From Ziziphus jujuba (taxonomy: Eukaryota > Streptophyta > Magnoliopsida > Rosales > Rhamnaceae), in assembly GCF_031755915.1 (NCBI RefSeq), contig NC_083384.1:21202001-21266000 (forward strand): 64,000 bases of DNA, read 5' to 3'. Below the pieces are notes generated by a model. The model searched no databases. It worked only from the letters and a program-made list of their open reading frames with translations, and was not told the DNA's origin. Each line of letters begins with the position of its first letter. The stretch's first letter is position 1. Made by a program: the position numbers and the translations under genes. Of this stretch, positions 32,592 through 44,441 are shown piece after piece.

Positions 32592-33682
32592 GTTAGTATG
32601 AATAATACAAAAATAAAATAGGACCTCACCAAATTCACTCCCTCACATGATTCACTCAAATAAGAACTCAACACTCGTGTTTGTACACTAGTTTTGGTAG
32701 TTTTGGCTTTTACCCTCTTTTAAGCTCACACACTCTTGCCTTCTTCCACTCAAAGAAATAACTCAAAGTTCTAATTAAAACACCCATAAAACAACAATTA
32801 GATCACAAGTATATTTTAATTAAACTTATCTTAAAACAGTAGCAAAAAGCAAGCAATACCGAGTGAATTTTAAACACCTAATTCTCGGCTTTTCTAAGCA
32901 ATTATAAGGCAATTTAGCAAAGCAAATTTCAAAATAAATAAGAATTGGACCATATGGCAGGAAATTAAGAATTCAAGAATAAAAATTTAGAAAAAGAAAT
33001 TCAAACACGAACAAGAATCAAATTGATAAAAAAGATAGGATAGTTGTTGGTTGTTGTTCTTTGTAAATCAAGTTTTTGTATCAAATCCTTTAACGAATTT
33101 AATCCAATTAATTTAGCATCCAAAATTCAAATATCCAGCAGCAAAAATAAATCTCCAGCAACTCCAAATATTGAATAAGTAGTATATAACTCGGGAGTTC
33201 AAAGAAAATTTCCAGCAAACACCAAATTCAACAAACTGATTTTTTTTTTTTGTTTTTTTACTCACATAATGCAAAACACCTCCAATAGCAAAGATCAACA
33301 CCAAAAATAGCAATTCCACACCAAACATCCACCAAACCCGTGACCTCTCCAACAACACACTTTTTTTTTTTTTTGGAATATATGAATGCAAATATTTAAG
33401 ATCAAAATAGCAAAGAAAAATAAACAATAAACCAAATTACCAAGAACAATAATGAAGAACAACCAACAAACTAGGAAACAAAAAATACGGTAAAACTAGG
33501 AAAACCTAATTTAACTAGGAATGAGTTTTTATTTTTATTTATTTTTATTTTTATAATATATGCTGAATGTGTATGATGATAGAAGCAACCTTAACCTAAT
33601 TCTAAAATTGTAGATTAACACAAAACAAATAAAGCAAATAAAGATAGATCAAACCTGAATAAAATTTTGGCTCTGTTACTAA
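32592..33682 (-). other. C leader and decayed primer-binding site
   Basis: Untranslated leader similar to that of A1 and D, with A/T homopolymers near 33240 and 33360. The primer site at 33669-33681 has diverged (plus strand GGCTCTGTTACTA instead of GGCTCTGATACCA). Confidence 0.75.
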
Positions 33683-34817
33683 TGATATGAACCTAGGTCG
33701 ACACGAGCCTAAACCCATATTATATTAGACTGGATCTCAATTAAGTTCAGATTTTAATGAAACGACCTCAACCCCTAACCAAATTGTAATTAGAAACATT
33801 GGTATAATGAAGACGCCACAATAGGTGATGGATATTCTATTGATAAGTCAAAAATAAAGCACTCATTCTCTAATAGTGTTTTAGGTGTTCAAAGAGAACA
33901 AAGAGATATTCAATCTCACAATTGATTTTTTGTGAAATATTTAAGCTGCATTCTTATTGAAAAATAACCCTTAAATAGGTTTAAAGCATGAAACAAAAAA
34001 CCCTAAAAAGTTAAGACAAAACCGGCCATGTAGATTAGGAAACAAGCTTGGCCGAATTTTCTCTTTCCTTTCCTAAACTAATTTTGATTAATTAATTCCT
34101 TTATTTGGGAATTAGGAATTAATTAATTTACAGTGAAAATAATAAAATAATAACTTTCCTAAGTTGATTTTTCCAGTAAATAAATAAATAGAAACCAAAT
34201 GAAAGACTAATTTTCTAAAACAAAAAGTCAAAATCAAATTAGGAAACTAAAATACTATCTTTTTTACTAAGCTATTTTTGATCAATCTTTGACCAATTTA
34301 AGCTCCAAATCAACTTCTATATGCCTTTTAGGATGCAAAAATAGGATTATCATGGAGTCCCACACATTGCCCTTACTTGGATCAAAGAGAAAAGTCAACT
34401 TAGCAAAATACTATAAATCCACCAAGCAATATAGCAAAACCAGCCATCTTTCTTCCTTGTGTGCATAGGCCCTTTTTGTTTGCCTTTGAAGCTATCTTGA
34501 CTTGATTCCATGAAATCTTAGAGATATGTATTGAATCCATGAAGTGTTGGAACCATTTCTTGCTGCTCGGAATCCATATTTGCACGAAAACAGCTACCCG
34601 GGTCTGTATCGGCCTTCACCATTTGGATGCTTAAAATGGGTCTTGTATCTTTGAGTATTGACAAGCCCCTTTGAGAGTTAATTAATACTTGGATAAAAGC
34701 AGCCAGTTTTTCCCTAAATCTCTGAGCTTGAGTCCTAGTGATCTGCTCGGTCTTCATCCGTATCGGGTCAACACCCCAATGGGTAGTCGGTTGTGCGGGC
34801 ATGGGCGGATCTCATCA
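33683..34817 (-). repeat. C 5' LTR (1135 bp)
   Basis: TGATATGAACC at 33683 to GGATCTCATCA at 34817, followed by CTACC. By eye it is similar to the 3' LTR throughout. A minus-strand frame (34802-34518) starts MPAQPTTHWGVDPIRMKTEQ at the LTR edge. Confidence 0.93.
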
Positions 34818-34822
34818 CTACC

Positions 34823-35764
34823 TTTAAGTGATCCCATACGACAATAGGATCTTGGTTGAGTTGAATCAATTGGCCTTCTTATAGATCTTGGCAACTCTTT
34901 CTATATCTTTACCCTTCGAAGTTCTTTTATTCCATATGAAGGTAAAATTCTATGTCTTTTTGTCTTGTGGCCATGCTATTTGTGAAGTGGACAATACTTG
35001 TTTGGATTTTTATCGTTTAGATTGGACCTTGAGAGGGATGGCCACTATACATAATCTTTGTCCTCCATGTATTCACCACTTCCTCTAGTGGGATAGAGAA
35101 GTTAAGCTTAGGTTTGGGGGGTTTAGATTGTGGAACGTCCTTTGAACAACTTAAACCCATTTTATCGAATGTGCATTTATCTTCATGCTTGTAATCTTTC
35201 TTTGCTCCCATGCCAAGCTCTACAGTAGTACTCCCTTATTCATTACATCCTTTGGCTTGACCTTGGTACTTGGTTAAAACGGCACCCATGTCGTTGCAAC
35301 TTTTCTTGACTAGCAAGCGATGCGAAAAGGCATTTAGTGGGAAGTGTTTCCTAAATGCTATTGTGGCTAAAGGTTTATCACAATCTATACTTCCATTTTT
35401 TTGTTATGGGATTTAGTTGTATAGACTTTAAGTGACTCGTTATTGCCTTATGTTATAGGGAATAAGTCATAAGGCATCTCATTCAATTTTATGCTAGTAG
35501 CAAAATTCGAGGATTAGAATCCTATGGTGATCTTGGCCACCAAAACTCCATCAAAGAGAGGAGATTTAAAAAATGTTAATGACTAAATCATTCCTTTTGT
35601 CAACCTAGCCTTTTCACCATGTTGATCTCTTCTTCAAGGTTGTGAATCCCTTAGTACTAAAATGAGTTAGGAAGATGTGACTCGTTAGATGGGTAACAAA
35701 ATCCATCATCGAGGTCGATGTCTTTGTTGATGATCGGGGTGCTTTCTTTATTGATCTAGGGATT
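34823..35764. other. host sequence between elements C and D
   Basis: Continuation of 28829 and of 43460 once C and D are removed. The minus strand reads like a decayed protein between about 35370 and 35017 (for example HFPLNAFSHRLLVKKSCNDM, then QSKPPKPKLNFSIPLEEVV), interrupted by stops. I do not recognise the family. It may belong to the same old element as the repeats X1 and X2. Confidence 0.45.
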
Positions 35765-36793
35765 TGATACGAACCTAGGACGACCTGCTCCCAAACCCGT
35801 ATTATATTAGCCCGGATCTAATTATGTTCAAGTTCTAATGGTCACCTTGACCCCTAACCAACTTATGATTAGAAACCTTGGTATATAATGAAGACGCGAC
35901 AATAGGTGATGGAAGTCCTATTGATAAGTCAAACTAAAACACCCACTCTTTAATGGTGTTTTAGGTGTTCAAAAGAACAAAGGGAATTCAATCTGACAAA
36001 TAATTTTTTGTATAAAATTCAAGCTTGATTTCTTATTGAAAATAAGCCTTTAAAAAGGCTTTGAATGAACAAAATAAAACCCTAAAAGGATTAGGAAATT
36101 TCGGCCAACATAGAATCCAATTAGTAAATTGCCTAATTTCACATCCTTTCCTAATCTAATTTGGATTAATCAATTCCCCTATTTTGAAGTAGGAATTAAT
36201 TAATTTACAATGAAAATAATAAAATAATAACTTTCCTAAACTTATTTTTCCAGCAAATAAATAAATAAAAGTCCAAAAAAGTCAAACGCAAATTAGAAAA
36301 CAAGTTGACTAGTTTGCAACTAAGCTGACTTATGTCTGATGTCCGAGCTAACTTATGTATGATGTCCAAGCTAACGTATGTCTGCCTGATGTCCTTTCTA
36401 ACTTATGTATGTTCAAGCTAACTTATGTCTGCCTGATGTCCGAACTAACTTATGCCTGACTGGCATCCGAACTAAGTTATGCCTGATGTCCAAAGTCTGA
36501 AGTCCAAGGTCAGATATCCGATGTATGGGTGTCCGATATAAAATGTCCGATGTATGGGTGTCCAATGTAAAATGTTCGATGTATCAGCCTCCACCACTTG
36601 GATGCTGAAAACAGGTCTTTTATCTTCAGGTATGGACAAGCCCTTTTGAGAATGAATTACTTCCCGGATAAAGACAGCAAGGTTGTCCTTAAACCTCTTA
36701 GCTTGAGCCTTAGTGATCGGTCCGGTCTTCATCTGTATCGGATCAGTACCTCAGCGAGTTGTCGGTTATGCGAGCTCGAGCGGATTCACATCT
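35765..36793 (-). repeat. D 3' LTR (1029 bp) with tandem repeats
   Basis: TGATACGAACC at 35765 to GATTCACATCT at 36793 (terminal CA mutated). About 36325-36480 holds units of roughly 20-27 bp around GTCCGAGCTAACTTATGTCTG, then TGTCCGATGTATGGG units to about 36580. A minus-strand frame (36732-36472) encodes [18 protein letters not shown], the pol end. Confidence 0.92.
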
Positions 36794-37863
36794 TTCCCTT
36801 CCTCTTGAAAAGGATTTGCCCTCAAATCAAAGTCATCACCTGTAGCAAAATGAGACAAATTAGCAACATTGAATGTAGCACTAACATTATACTCACCTGG
36901 TAAATCAAGTTTGTAAGCATTGTCATTTATCCGCTCCAAAACTCGTAAAGGTCCATCGCCTTTCGACATCAATTTTAGTTGCTGAATGCAAAAACCTATT
37001 ATAAGCAAATTCAACATGTGGCAAACAATCCTCCCAAGTTCTCAAATTTTGACTAATTAATGCTCTTAACAATGCAGACAAAGTTCTATTCACTACTTCG
37101 GTTTGTCCATCAGTTTATGGATGACAAGTAGTTGAAAATAAAGGCTTAGTACCTAACTTAGCCCACAAAGTTTTTCAAAAATAACTTAAGAACTTAGCAT
37201 CCCTATCTTAAACAATAGTCCTAGGCATTCCATGTAACCTCACAATTTCTTTGAAAAATAAATTAGCTACATTAGATGTATCATCAGTTTTATTACTTGT
37301 AATAAAATGTGCCATCTTAGAAAATCTATCTACAACAACAAAAATTGAATCCTTACCTGTCCTTGTCCTAGGCAAACCAAGAATAAGATCCATAGACAAA
37401 TCTACCCAAGGATGTTAAGGAATCGGCAAAGGTTGGTACAATCTGTGTGACATCAATGTGGACTTAGTCTTTCGGCATTTCAAGCACCTTTCACATATTT
37501 TCTCAACATCTCTCTTCATGTTAGGCCAATAAAAATATCCTTGCACGAAGGATAAAGTTTAAAAACAACAAAATGTCCCATTAAGCCACCCCCATGACCT
37601 TCCCGAACTAATAACTTCCTAATGCTACAATTAGGCACACAAAATTTGTTTTCTTTAAATAAATATCCCTCAAATATGTAAAATTTATTAAATCCATGTT
37701 TCAAACAGGTTCTAAATATTTCTCCAAAGTCACTATCATGCTCATAAAGTTCCTTTAATTGTTCAAAACCAAGCAATCTAGCATCTAAGGTAGAAAGGAG
37801 AACATACCTTCGGGATAATGCATCGGTAACCACATTTTTCTTAACTTTCTTGTAGCGGATCAC
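36766..37863 (-). pseudogene. D integrase, catalytic core present, C-terminus partly deleted
   Basis: The HHCC region starts GGGLMGH near 37600 but breaks up after a frameshift (37516). DDE positions read as [10 protein letters not shown] (Asp), a stop then DRDAKF (Asp) and [10 protein letters not shown] (Glu), so the acidic triad is encoded although in broken frames. After HSATK (about 36985) the sequence jumps straight to [15 protein letters not shown]: about 100 residues ([10 protein letters not shown] through RKERFPTQRKSK in relatives) are gone, with AAA-rich homology at the joint. The last part, LANPFQEEGKD, leads into the LTR. Confidence 0.85.
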
Positions 37864-39274
37864 ATTTGGAAAAGTTTCAATAAATTCAATCCACTTGGCA
37901 TGCCTTCAGTTGAGCTTTCCTTGGCCTTTAATGTGCTTCAAAGATTCATGATCCGTATGAATTACAAATTCTTTTGGCATGAGATAATGCTACCACGTTT
38001 CCAAAGTCCTCACTAAAGCATAGATCTCCTTGTCATATGTCGGGTAACTTAGTGCAGCTCCATTTAATTTCTCACTAAAGTAGGCTATGGGCCTTCCTTC
38101 TTGCATTAATATAGCTCCAATACCTACACCCGAAGCATCACAGTCAATTTCAAAAGTCTTAGAAAAATTTGGCAAAACTAATAAAGGTGCATTACATAAT
38201 TTTTCTTTCAACAAATTAAAAGATTTTTCTTGTACTTCCCCCCATTTAAAGCCAACATTTTTCTTTACAACTTCATTCAAAGGTGTTGCGATGGTGCTAA
38301 AGTCCTTGACAAATCTTCGATAAAAACTTACCAAACCATGAAAGCTCCTCATTTGGGTGATAGATGTTGGTGTCGACCACTCCTTGATTGCTTGAACTTT
38401 AGATTGGCCAACTTTAATTCCTGCAGCACTTACTACAAATTGTAGGAAAACAAGCTCATCTTTGCAAAAGTCACACTTTTTCATGTTAGCAAACAACCTT
38501 TCTTTCCTAAGAACATTTGAAACTTGCCTAAGATGGTCTATATGTTCATCTAAGTTTCGGCTATAGACTAAAATGTCATCAAGATACACAACCACAAATT
38601 TGCCAATAAATGGATGCATAATGTGATTCATAAGCCTCATAAAAGTAATAGGTGCATTAGTTAAACCAAAAGGCATGACTAACCATTCATACAGCCCATA
38701 TTTAGTTTTAAATGCGATTTTCCATTCTTCACCTTCTTTCATCATAATTTGATGGTATCCACTCCTAATATCGATTTTAGTGAACATGCAAGCACCATGC
38801 AATTCATCAAGCATATCATCTACTCTAGGAATTGGATGTCTATATTTGATGGTGATATTATTTATAGCCCTGCAATCAACACACATTCTCCAAGAACCAT
38901 CTTTTTTAGGCACTAATAAAATAGGAACAGCACATGGACTCATACTCTCACGAATATAGCCTTTATCAAGTAACTCACTTACCTGTTTTTGTAGATCCTT
39001 TGTTTCTTCGGGATTGCTCCTATATGCAGGTCTATTTGTTATGGCAGACCCCTGGAACAAAATCAATTTGATGTTCAATCCCTCTAATTGGTGGTAATCC
39101 TTTTGGAATTTCATCTGGAAAGGCATCTTCAAAATCTTGCAAGAGAGAAAGAATTGAACTTGGCAATTCAAGTTCTTTAAGGTTAGCTTGATCATTAAGA
39201 TAATTATCATTATAAATCATGATCAGCAATGGTTTCTTACTCAAGATAGCTTTATTTACATCTCCAAAACTCAA
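37864..39274 (-). pseudogene. D reverse transcriptase and RNase H
   Basis: A 406-codon open stretch (39210-37990) contains [52 protein letters not shown] (first catalytic Asp), [14 protein letters not shown] and [13 protein letters not shown] (YLDD, about 38574-38586). RNase H follows, with [13 protein letters not shown] and [10 protein letters not shown] frameshift near 39055 separates it from its N-terminal lead ([20 protein letters not shown]), and a stop at about 37987 replaces the Gln of ETWQHY. The enzyme would copy element RNA into DNA and remove template RNA in the particle. Most of the catalytic core looks undamaged. Confidence 0.92.
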
Positions 39275-39362
39275 ATAAAAGTTTTTATTCTTTCTTTCTT
39301 TCGTTTATTTTCCTTTCTCTCTCTCGGCCACCATACTACCTTCCTCATTCTCGGCTTTTCTC

Positions 39363-40137
39363 TCACTCTCGGGTTTCTCTTTTTTTTTTCATTCCAATTT
39401 CGGCCTTCTCTTGGTTTTTCCACTCAAGTTGGGTTTTAGAACATTTATCTGGTTGGTCTTGCATAGCTTGGACTCCTTGGATGGGTGTTGTTTCCGTGGT
39501 GGCCATGCTAGCTCTCTCATTGAGTTGTTCGGCCACCCTCCTTTGTTGTATTTGTATTTGATCTTTGTACATCTCTTTAGGAGTTAATGCCTCCAGCTTG
39601 ACCTTCTTATCTTTAAATCTAAAAACAATACTATTCTCTCTACCATAATGAATCGCATCTCTATCAAATTGCCAAGGCCTACCAAGTAAAATATGTTCTG
39701 CATGCATAGGCACAACATCACACAAAACCACATCCACATATTTATCAATGCTGAATTTTACTTTGGCTTGTTTATTTACTTTCATCTCACCACTATCATT
39801 TAGCCATTGTAATCTATATGTTTCAAGATGTTTAATAGTTGTTAAGCCTAATTTATCAACCAATGTTACTAATTACATTAGTACAACTTCCACTATCAAT
39901 AATCATGCTATAAATCTTACCTTGGATCTCACATCGGGTGTGGAAGATGTTCTCTCTCTGTATTTGATCCTCATCTTTGTATGCAGCCAGCACTCTCCTA
40001 GAAACCAAGCTTAATTCACCATGTGAGGCATTTAAAGTTTCGGCCTCACCTTCAAGCTCTTCCTTCTCCTCTTGCTCGGTTTCACACTCATTTTCTTCAC
40101 TTTCCAACTCTAGCTCACCATTGCCTTTTAACACCAT
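39363..40137 (-). pseudogene. D retropepsin region, intact active site, one frameshift
   Basis: Active site SMIIDSGSCTNVIS (DSG intact, about 39880-39920). A one-base change near 39860 splits it into two frames, VISNIG and LVDKLGLTTIKH. The second block EHILLGRPWQFDRD is intact. A Lys/Glu-rich linker follows and is broken by a stop near 39363. It shows what the altered sites in A1 (DSR) and C (foreign insert) originally looked like. Confidence 0.87.
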
Positions 40138-41313
40138 GGTCCTTCTATTCGAGCATTGGCTAGAAATATGTCCTTGTCCCTGGCATTTAAAACAAATAAT
40201 TTCTCTTGATCTTGAAGGTTTAGGATAAGATTTTACCTCTTTTTAATGTGCTTGGATAGATTCGGCTTTAGGCTCCCTTTTTGGCCGATTGGTGCTTTCT
40301 TCTACCACTTTTGGTTTTGCCTTGCTTTCATAGGGTGGGTTGTTTCTCCAGCCACTTGCAATTGATCTCCTGTTGTTGGAAACTCCTCCAAACAATGAGC
40401 CTACACCCCTCCTCTTAAATTGATGCTCCAATTTAATAACCACATGCAACATCTCCTCTAATTCCACATATTGTTGCAGTTCTAGTTGGTTGGATATCTC
40501 ACAATTGAAACCACCAAGGAATCTTGCCATGGTTGCTTCTCTATCTTCATTTATGTTTAATCTCATCATAAGCATCTCCATCTCCTTGTAATAATCCTAC
40601 ACAGACCTACTTCCTTGAGATAGGGATTGAAGCCTTTGATGCAGCAACCTATGATAATGTGATGGTACGAACCGCTTTCTCATGGCTCCTTTTATTTGGC
40701 ACCATGAAGTGATCAAGTCATCACCAACTCTCCTTTGGGTATTTTGCTCATTGGTCCACCATTGGTTTGCATAATGGCCAAACTCCATTGCTGCCAATTT
40801 CACCTTCGTAGCCTCCGAATAATTATGACACTCGAAAATCATCTCCATTCTCTCTTCCCATTCCAAATATGCTTCCGGATAAGTTTTACCCATGAATGGT
40901 GGGATGTTTACTTTGATGTTTCCAAGATCATCATCTACATCCTCTCTCCTATGCCTACCATGGCCTAGCCTCTCTTGGATAGCAAGTGTTTCATCCATTC
41001 CTTCTTCAAAGTCATCTCCAAAATTTTCCTCCTTTAAATCCTCTCTTGGTCACCCTCGGCCTCCTCGACCTCGACCTCATCCTCCATGAGCATCCAATCT
41101 TATATTCGGCCCTCTTTATGATGTTTCTATCATGTCCATCCTTTGATCTATATTGTCAAATTGGGCATTCATCCACTGCAATTGCTCCAATATAGCCTTC
41201 ATGTCCATTTGCTCACCACTCCCCGTAGCTTGGAAATCACCTTTATATCCTATAGACTCCTCTTTATTAATTCTCAAAGGTGGATCTCCTCTTCTCACCC
41301 TTGAATCTTCCAT
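40138..41313 (-). pseudogene. D gag with intact zinc knuckle and several stops
   Basis: Start at 41313 (MEDSRVRRGDPPLRINKEES). Stops occur after MDMIETS (41116), in the Gly/Arg-rich part (about 41085 and 41060), at SRSV*DYY (40597) and at QAH* (40243). The gag domain blocks IKVNIPPFMGK, AYLEWEERMEMIF, ANQWWTNEQN and RFVPSHYHRLL are readable. The knuckle CFKCQGQGHISSQC (about 40165-40205) is complete. The particle protein would bind element RNA through it. Confidence 0.87.
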
Positions 41314-42458
41314 GTTAGTATGAATAATACAAAAATAAAATAAATTCTCACCAGATTCACTCCCTCATATGTTTCACTCAATACAAGAACTCGACACTCA
41401 TGTTTGTACACTAATTTCGGCTTTTTAACCCTCTTTTGTGCTCACACTCTCTTGCCTTTTTCCTCTCAATGAATTATCTCAAAATTCTAATTAAAACATC
41501 CACAAAATAGCAATTATATCACAAGTATGTTTTAATTAAACTTATCAACATAACAGTAGCTAAAAGTAGGCAATACCGAATAATTCAACAAAACCTAGTT
41601 TTCGACTTTTCTAGGTAAAATAAAGCAAATTAAGGAGAAATCTTTGGAATTTTTAAGAACTGGACCAGATGGTAAGGGATTACAGATTCAAGAATAAAAT
41701 TTAGGAAAAAGAATTTCAAACTCAAACAAGAATCAAAGCAAGCAAAAATATAAGATAGTGTTGGTTGTTGTTCTTATAATTCAAGTTTTGTATATATTCC
41801 TTTATCTAGTTTTAATCCAATAATTTAAGCACCCAAAATTCCAAATATCCAGCAGCAAAAATAATTCTCCAGCAGCTCAAATATTGAATAAATAATCACA
41901 AACCAGCAACTCCAACAAATTTCCAGCAAACAAATCAAACTCCAACAAACCAAAATTTTTTTTTTAATTTTTTATTTAACTTGTTCTTCTTCCCTTTTTT
42001 TTTGTTTTTTTTTTCTTTTTTATATTTGCACTCACAGATCATACAACAACGGCAGTAGAAAATATCAACACTAAAAATTGCAATTCCACACCAAAAATCC
42101 ACCAAACCCGTGGCCTCCAACAAAAACAAAAGTGCAATTTTTTATTTATTTATTTATCTGTTTGAATTTTCCTTTTTTTTTTTTTGGAATATGTGAATGT
42201 AAATATTGAAGACTAAAACAGCAAAGAAAAATCAACAAATACCCAAAATTAACAAGAACATTAATGAAGACAACCAACAAACTAGGAAACAAAAATATGG
42301 TAAAACTAAGAAATTCTAATTCAACTAGGAATAAATTTTTTTTTTTTTAAGGTGTAGAACGTGTATGGGATTGATGCAACCTTAACCTAATGCTAAATTT
42401 TAGAATAAAACAAAAACAAATAAAGCAAATAAAGATAGATTAAAACTTAACAAAACCA
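41314..42458 (-). other. D leader
   Basis: Untranslated leader similar to those of A1 and C, with T/A homopolymers near 41957, 41998 and 42172. No coding sequence recognised. Confidence 0.7.
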
Positions 42459-42471
42459 GGCTCTGATACCA
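42459..42471 (-). other. primer-binding site of D
   Basis: Minus strand TGGTATCAGAGCC, complementary to initiator tRNA-Met, two bases inside the LTR edge at 42474. Confidence 0.9.
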
Positions 42472-42473
42472 AA

Positions 42474-43454
42474 TGATACGAACTTAGGAGGACCTGCTCC
42501 TAAACCCGTATTATATTAGCCCGGATCTAATTATGTTCAAGTTCTAATGGTTACCTTCACCCCTAACCAACCTGCGATTAGAAACCTTGGTATATAATAA
42601 AGACACCACAATAGGTGATGGAATTCCTATTGATAAGTTAAACTAAAACACTCACTCTCTAATGGTATTTTGGGTGTTCAAAAGAAAAAAGAGAATTCAA
42701 TCTCACAAATAATTTTCTGTATAAAATTCAAGCTTGACTTCTCATTGAAAACAAGCCTTTAAATATGCTTTGAATGAACAAAATAAAACTCTAAAAGGAT
42801 TAGGAAATTTCGGGCAACATAGAATCCAATTAGGAAATTGTCTAATTTCACATCCTTTCCTAATCTAATTTGGATTAATTAATTCCCTTATTTTGAAGTA
42901 GGAATTAATTAATTTACAATAAAAATAATAAAATAATAACTTTCCTAAACTTATTTTTCTAGTAAATAAATAAATAAAAACCCAAAAAAGTCAAACGCAA
43001 ATTAGAAAACGAGTTGACTAGTTTGACAACTAAGCTGACTTATGTCTGATGTCTAAGCTAACTTATGTCTGATGTCCGAGCCAATGTATGTCTGCCTGAT
43101 GTCCTAGCTAACTTATGTCTACCTGATGTCCGAGCTAACTTATGTCTGCCTGGTGTCTAAACTAAGTTATGCCTGATGTCCGAAGTCCGAAGTCCGAGGT
43201 TAGATGGCCAATATAAAATGTCCGATGTATGGATGTTCGATGTATCAGCCTCCATCACTTGGATGCTTAAAACAAGTCTTTTATCTTCAGGTATGGACAA
43301 GCCCTTTTGAGAATGAATTACTTCCTAGATAAAGACAGCAAGGTTGTCCTTAAACCTCTTAGCTTGAGCCCTAGTGATCGGTCCAGTCTTCATCCATATC
43401 AGATCAGTACCCCAGCGAGTTGTCGGTTTTGCTAGTTCGAGCGGATTCGCATCA
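42474..43454 (-). repeat. D 5' LTR (981 bp) with tandem repeats
   Basis: TGATACGAACT at 42474 to GGATTCGCATCA at 43454, followed by GGATT. About 43035-43190 holds the same GTCCGAGCTAACTTATGTCTG-type units as the 3' LTR but in a different number, which accounts for much of the 48-bp length difference. Confidence 0.93.
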
Positions 43455-44441
43455 GGATTTTTAAGTGGTTAGTGGATAGGTCCCCCATAGATCCAACATC
43501 AGCCATCTCGCTTTTAATACTTTGATGACTTTCGTTAATGTTAGCAGAGGGGCTGATAGGACATTTTTACTTTTCCCTTTAAATAATGAAATCCATCTTA
43601 TACTTCTAATGTGCAAGTTAGGTTGCTAGCTCCTCAAATTCTCCTAGTCATTGGTTAAATGGAATCACTCTAGTTCATCAATAAGAATGTCCTAGTCAAC
43701 AATAGCACTCTAGATATGGTGTTTTAGGATGTTTGTAGTTTCAACTATACAGTCAACATCTCTAAATCTCATTTGAAAGGTAGGCTTGAATTTTTCAATA
43801 TAGTTTATCTAACTCATCTACCTTTGTCACCATCGAGGTTCTCCTAGTATTTTTCATTTTCAAAGAAAAAAGTTCTTTAAAATAGATGGAACAATATTTT
43901 AAGGAAGAACCTTAGGACAAAGTGATGAGTAATATTTTTTAGAAATGTATTTAGGAAATAGTGTTTCCGAGAGAAGAAAGCTCTAGTGCTCTCTAGAATG
44001 AAGCCAAGGCTTTTGCCCTTATGTTCAATGTCTACATTGTTGTCAATCGGTCTTCGTATCGCTATAAGATGAAAGGAAGTAAGGTCGAAGCTAGGGTACC
44101 AGTATGGTATCAGCCAAAGCCACTCTAACACTCGAGGCAGTTCCTTAGGCAATATCTAGAATTTTCTAGGGTTTAGGGTAGAGAACTGATCATACATTGT
44201 TTTAAGGCATCGTAATCTTTAAATACATTTTATCTGACAGCTGTGAGCTTATAACATGTTAAGGTTCCATCTTGGAACTCTAAATCCCTTGTTGCCTCAG
44301 CCACATGCCATCTTCACATAGGATAGGGGTCATTTAGCCTTACTAGGATACCACATCAGGGTATGTATGAGCCTCTAAGACATGTAGTCCTCTAGACCAT
44401 TGTCCAGTCTAAGCTTTTCATACTTAATGCCTAGTTGTATT
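43455..44441. repeat. host flank and repeat X, copy 2, left part
   Basis: After the GGATT duplication comes unrecognised host DNA. From about 44045 it matches repeat X copy 1, up to CTTAATGCCTAGTTGTATT at 44441. The match resumes at 59359 with GTTCAGCTATATGGGCCTCA, so copy 2 was split by the 15 kb nest between. Confidence 0.7.

Larger units (their letters stand above)
28830..34817 (-). mobile_element. Ty3/gypsy element C, complete, non-autonomous
   Basis: LTRs at 28830-29968 and 33683-34817 flank a minus-strand internal region, and CTACC occurs on both sides (28825-28829 and 34818-34822) as target-site duplication. Inside are leader, gag, protease and a mosaic pol tail, but no RT palm, RNase H or DDE core. 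The mosaic junctions match A1. Many stops have accumulated, and about 214 bp of unrelated GC-rich sequence replaces the protease active-site region. Confidence 0.93.
35765..43454 (-). mobile_element. Ty3/gypsy element D, complete, most gene-rich member
   Basis: LTRs at 35765-36793 and 42474-43454 flank a minus-strand internal region with gag, protease, RT, RNase H and integrase in that gypsy order. GGATT is duplicated at 35760-35764 and 43455-43459. Coding capacity is degraded by stops, frameshifts and a deletion in integrase, but RT keeps its YLDD motif. It is the closest thing here to the autonomous parent of A1 and C. Confidence 0.95.
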
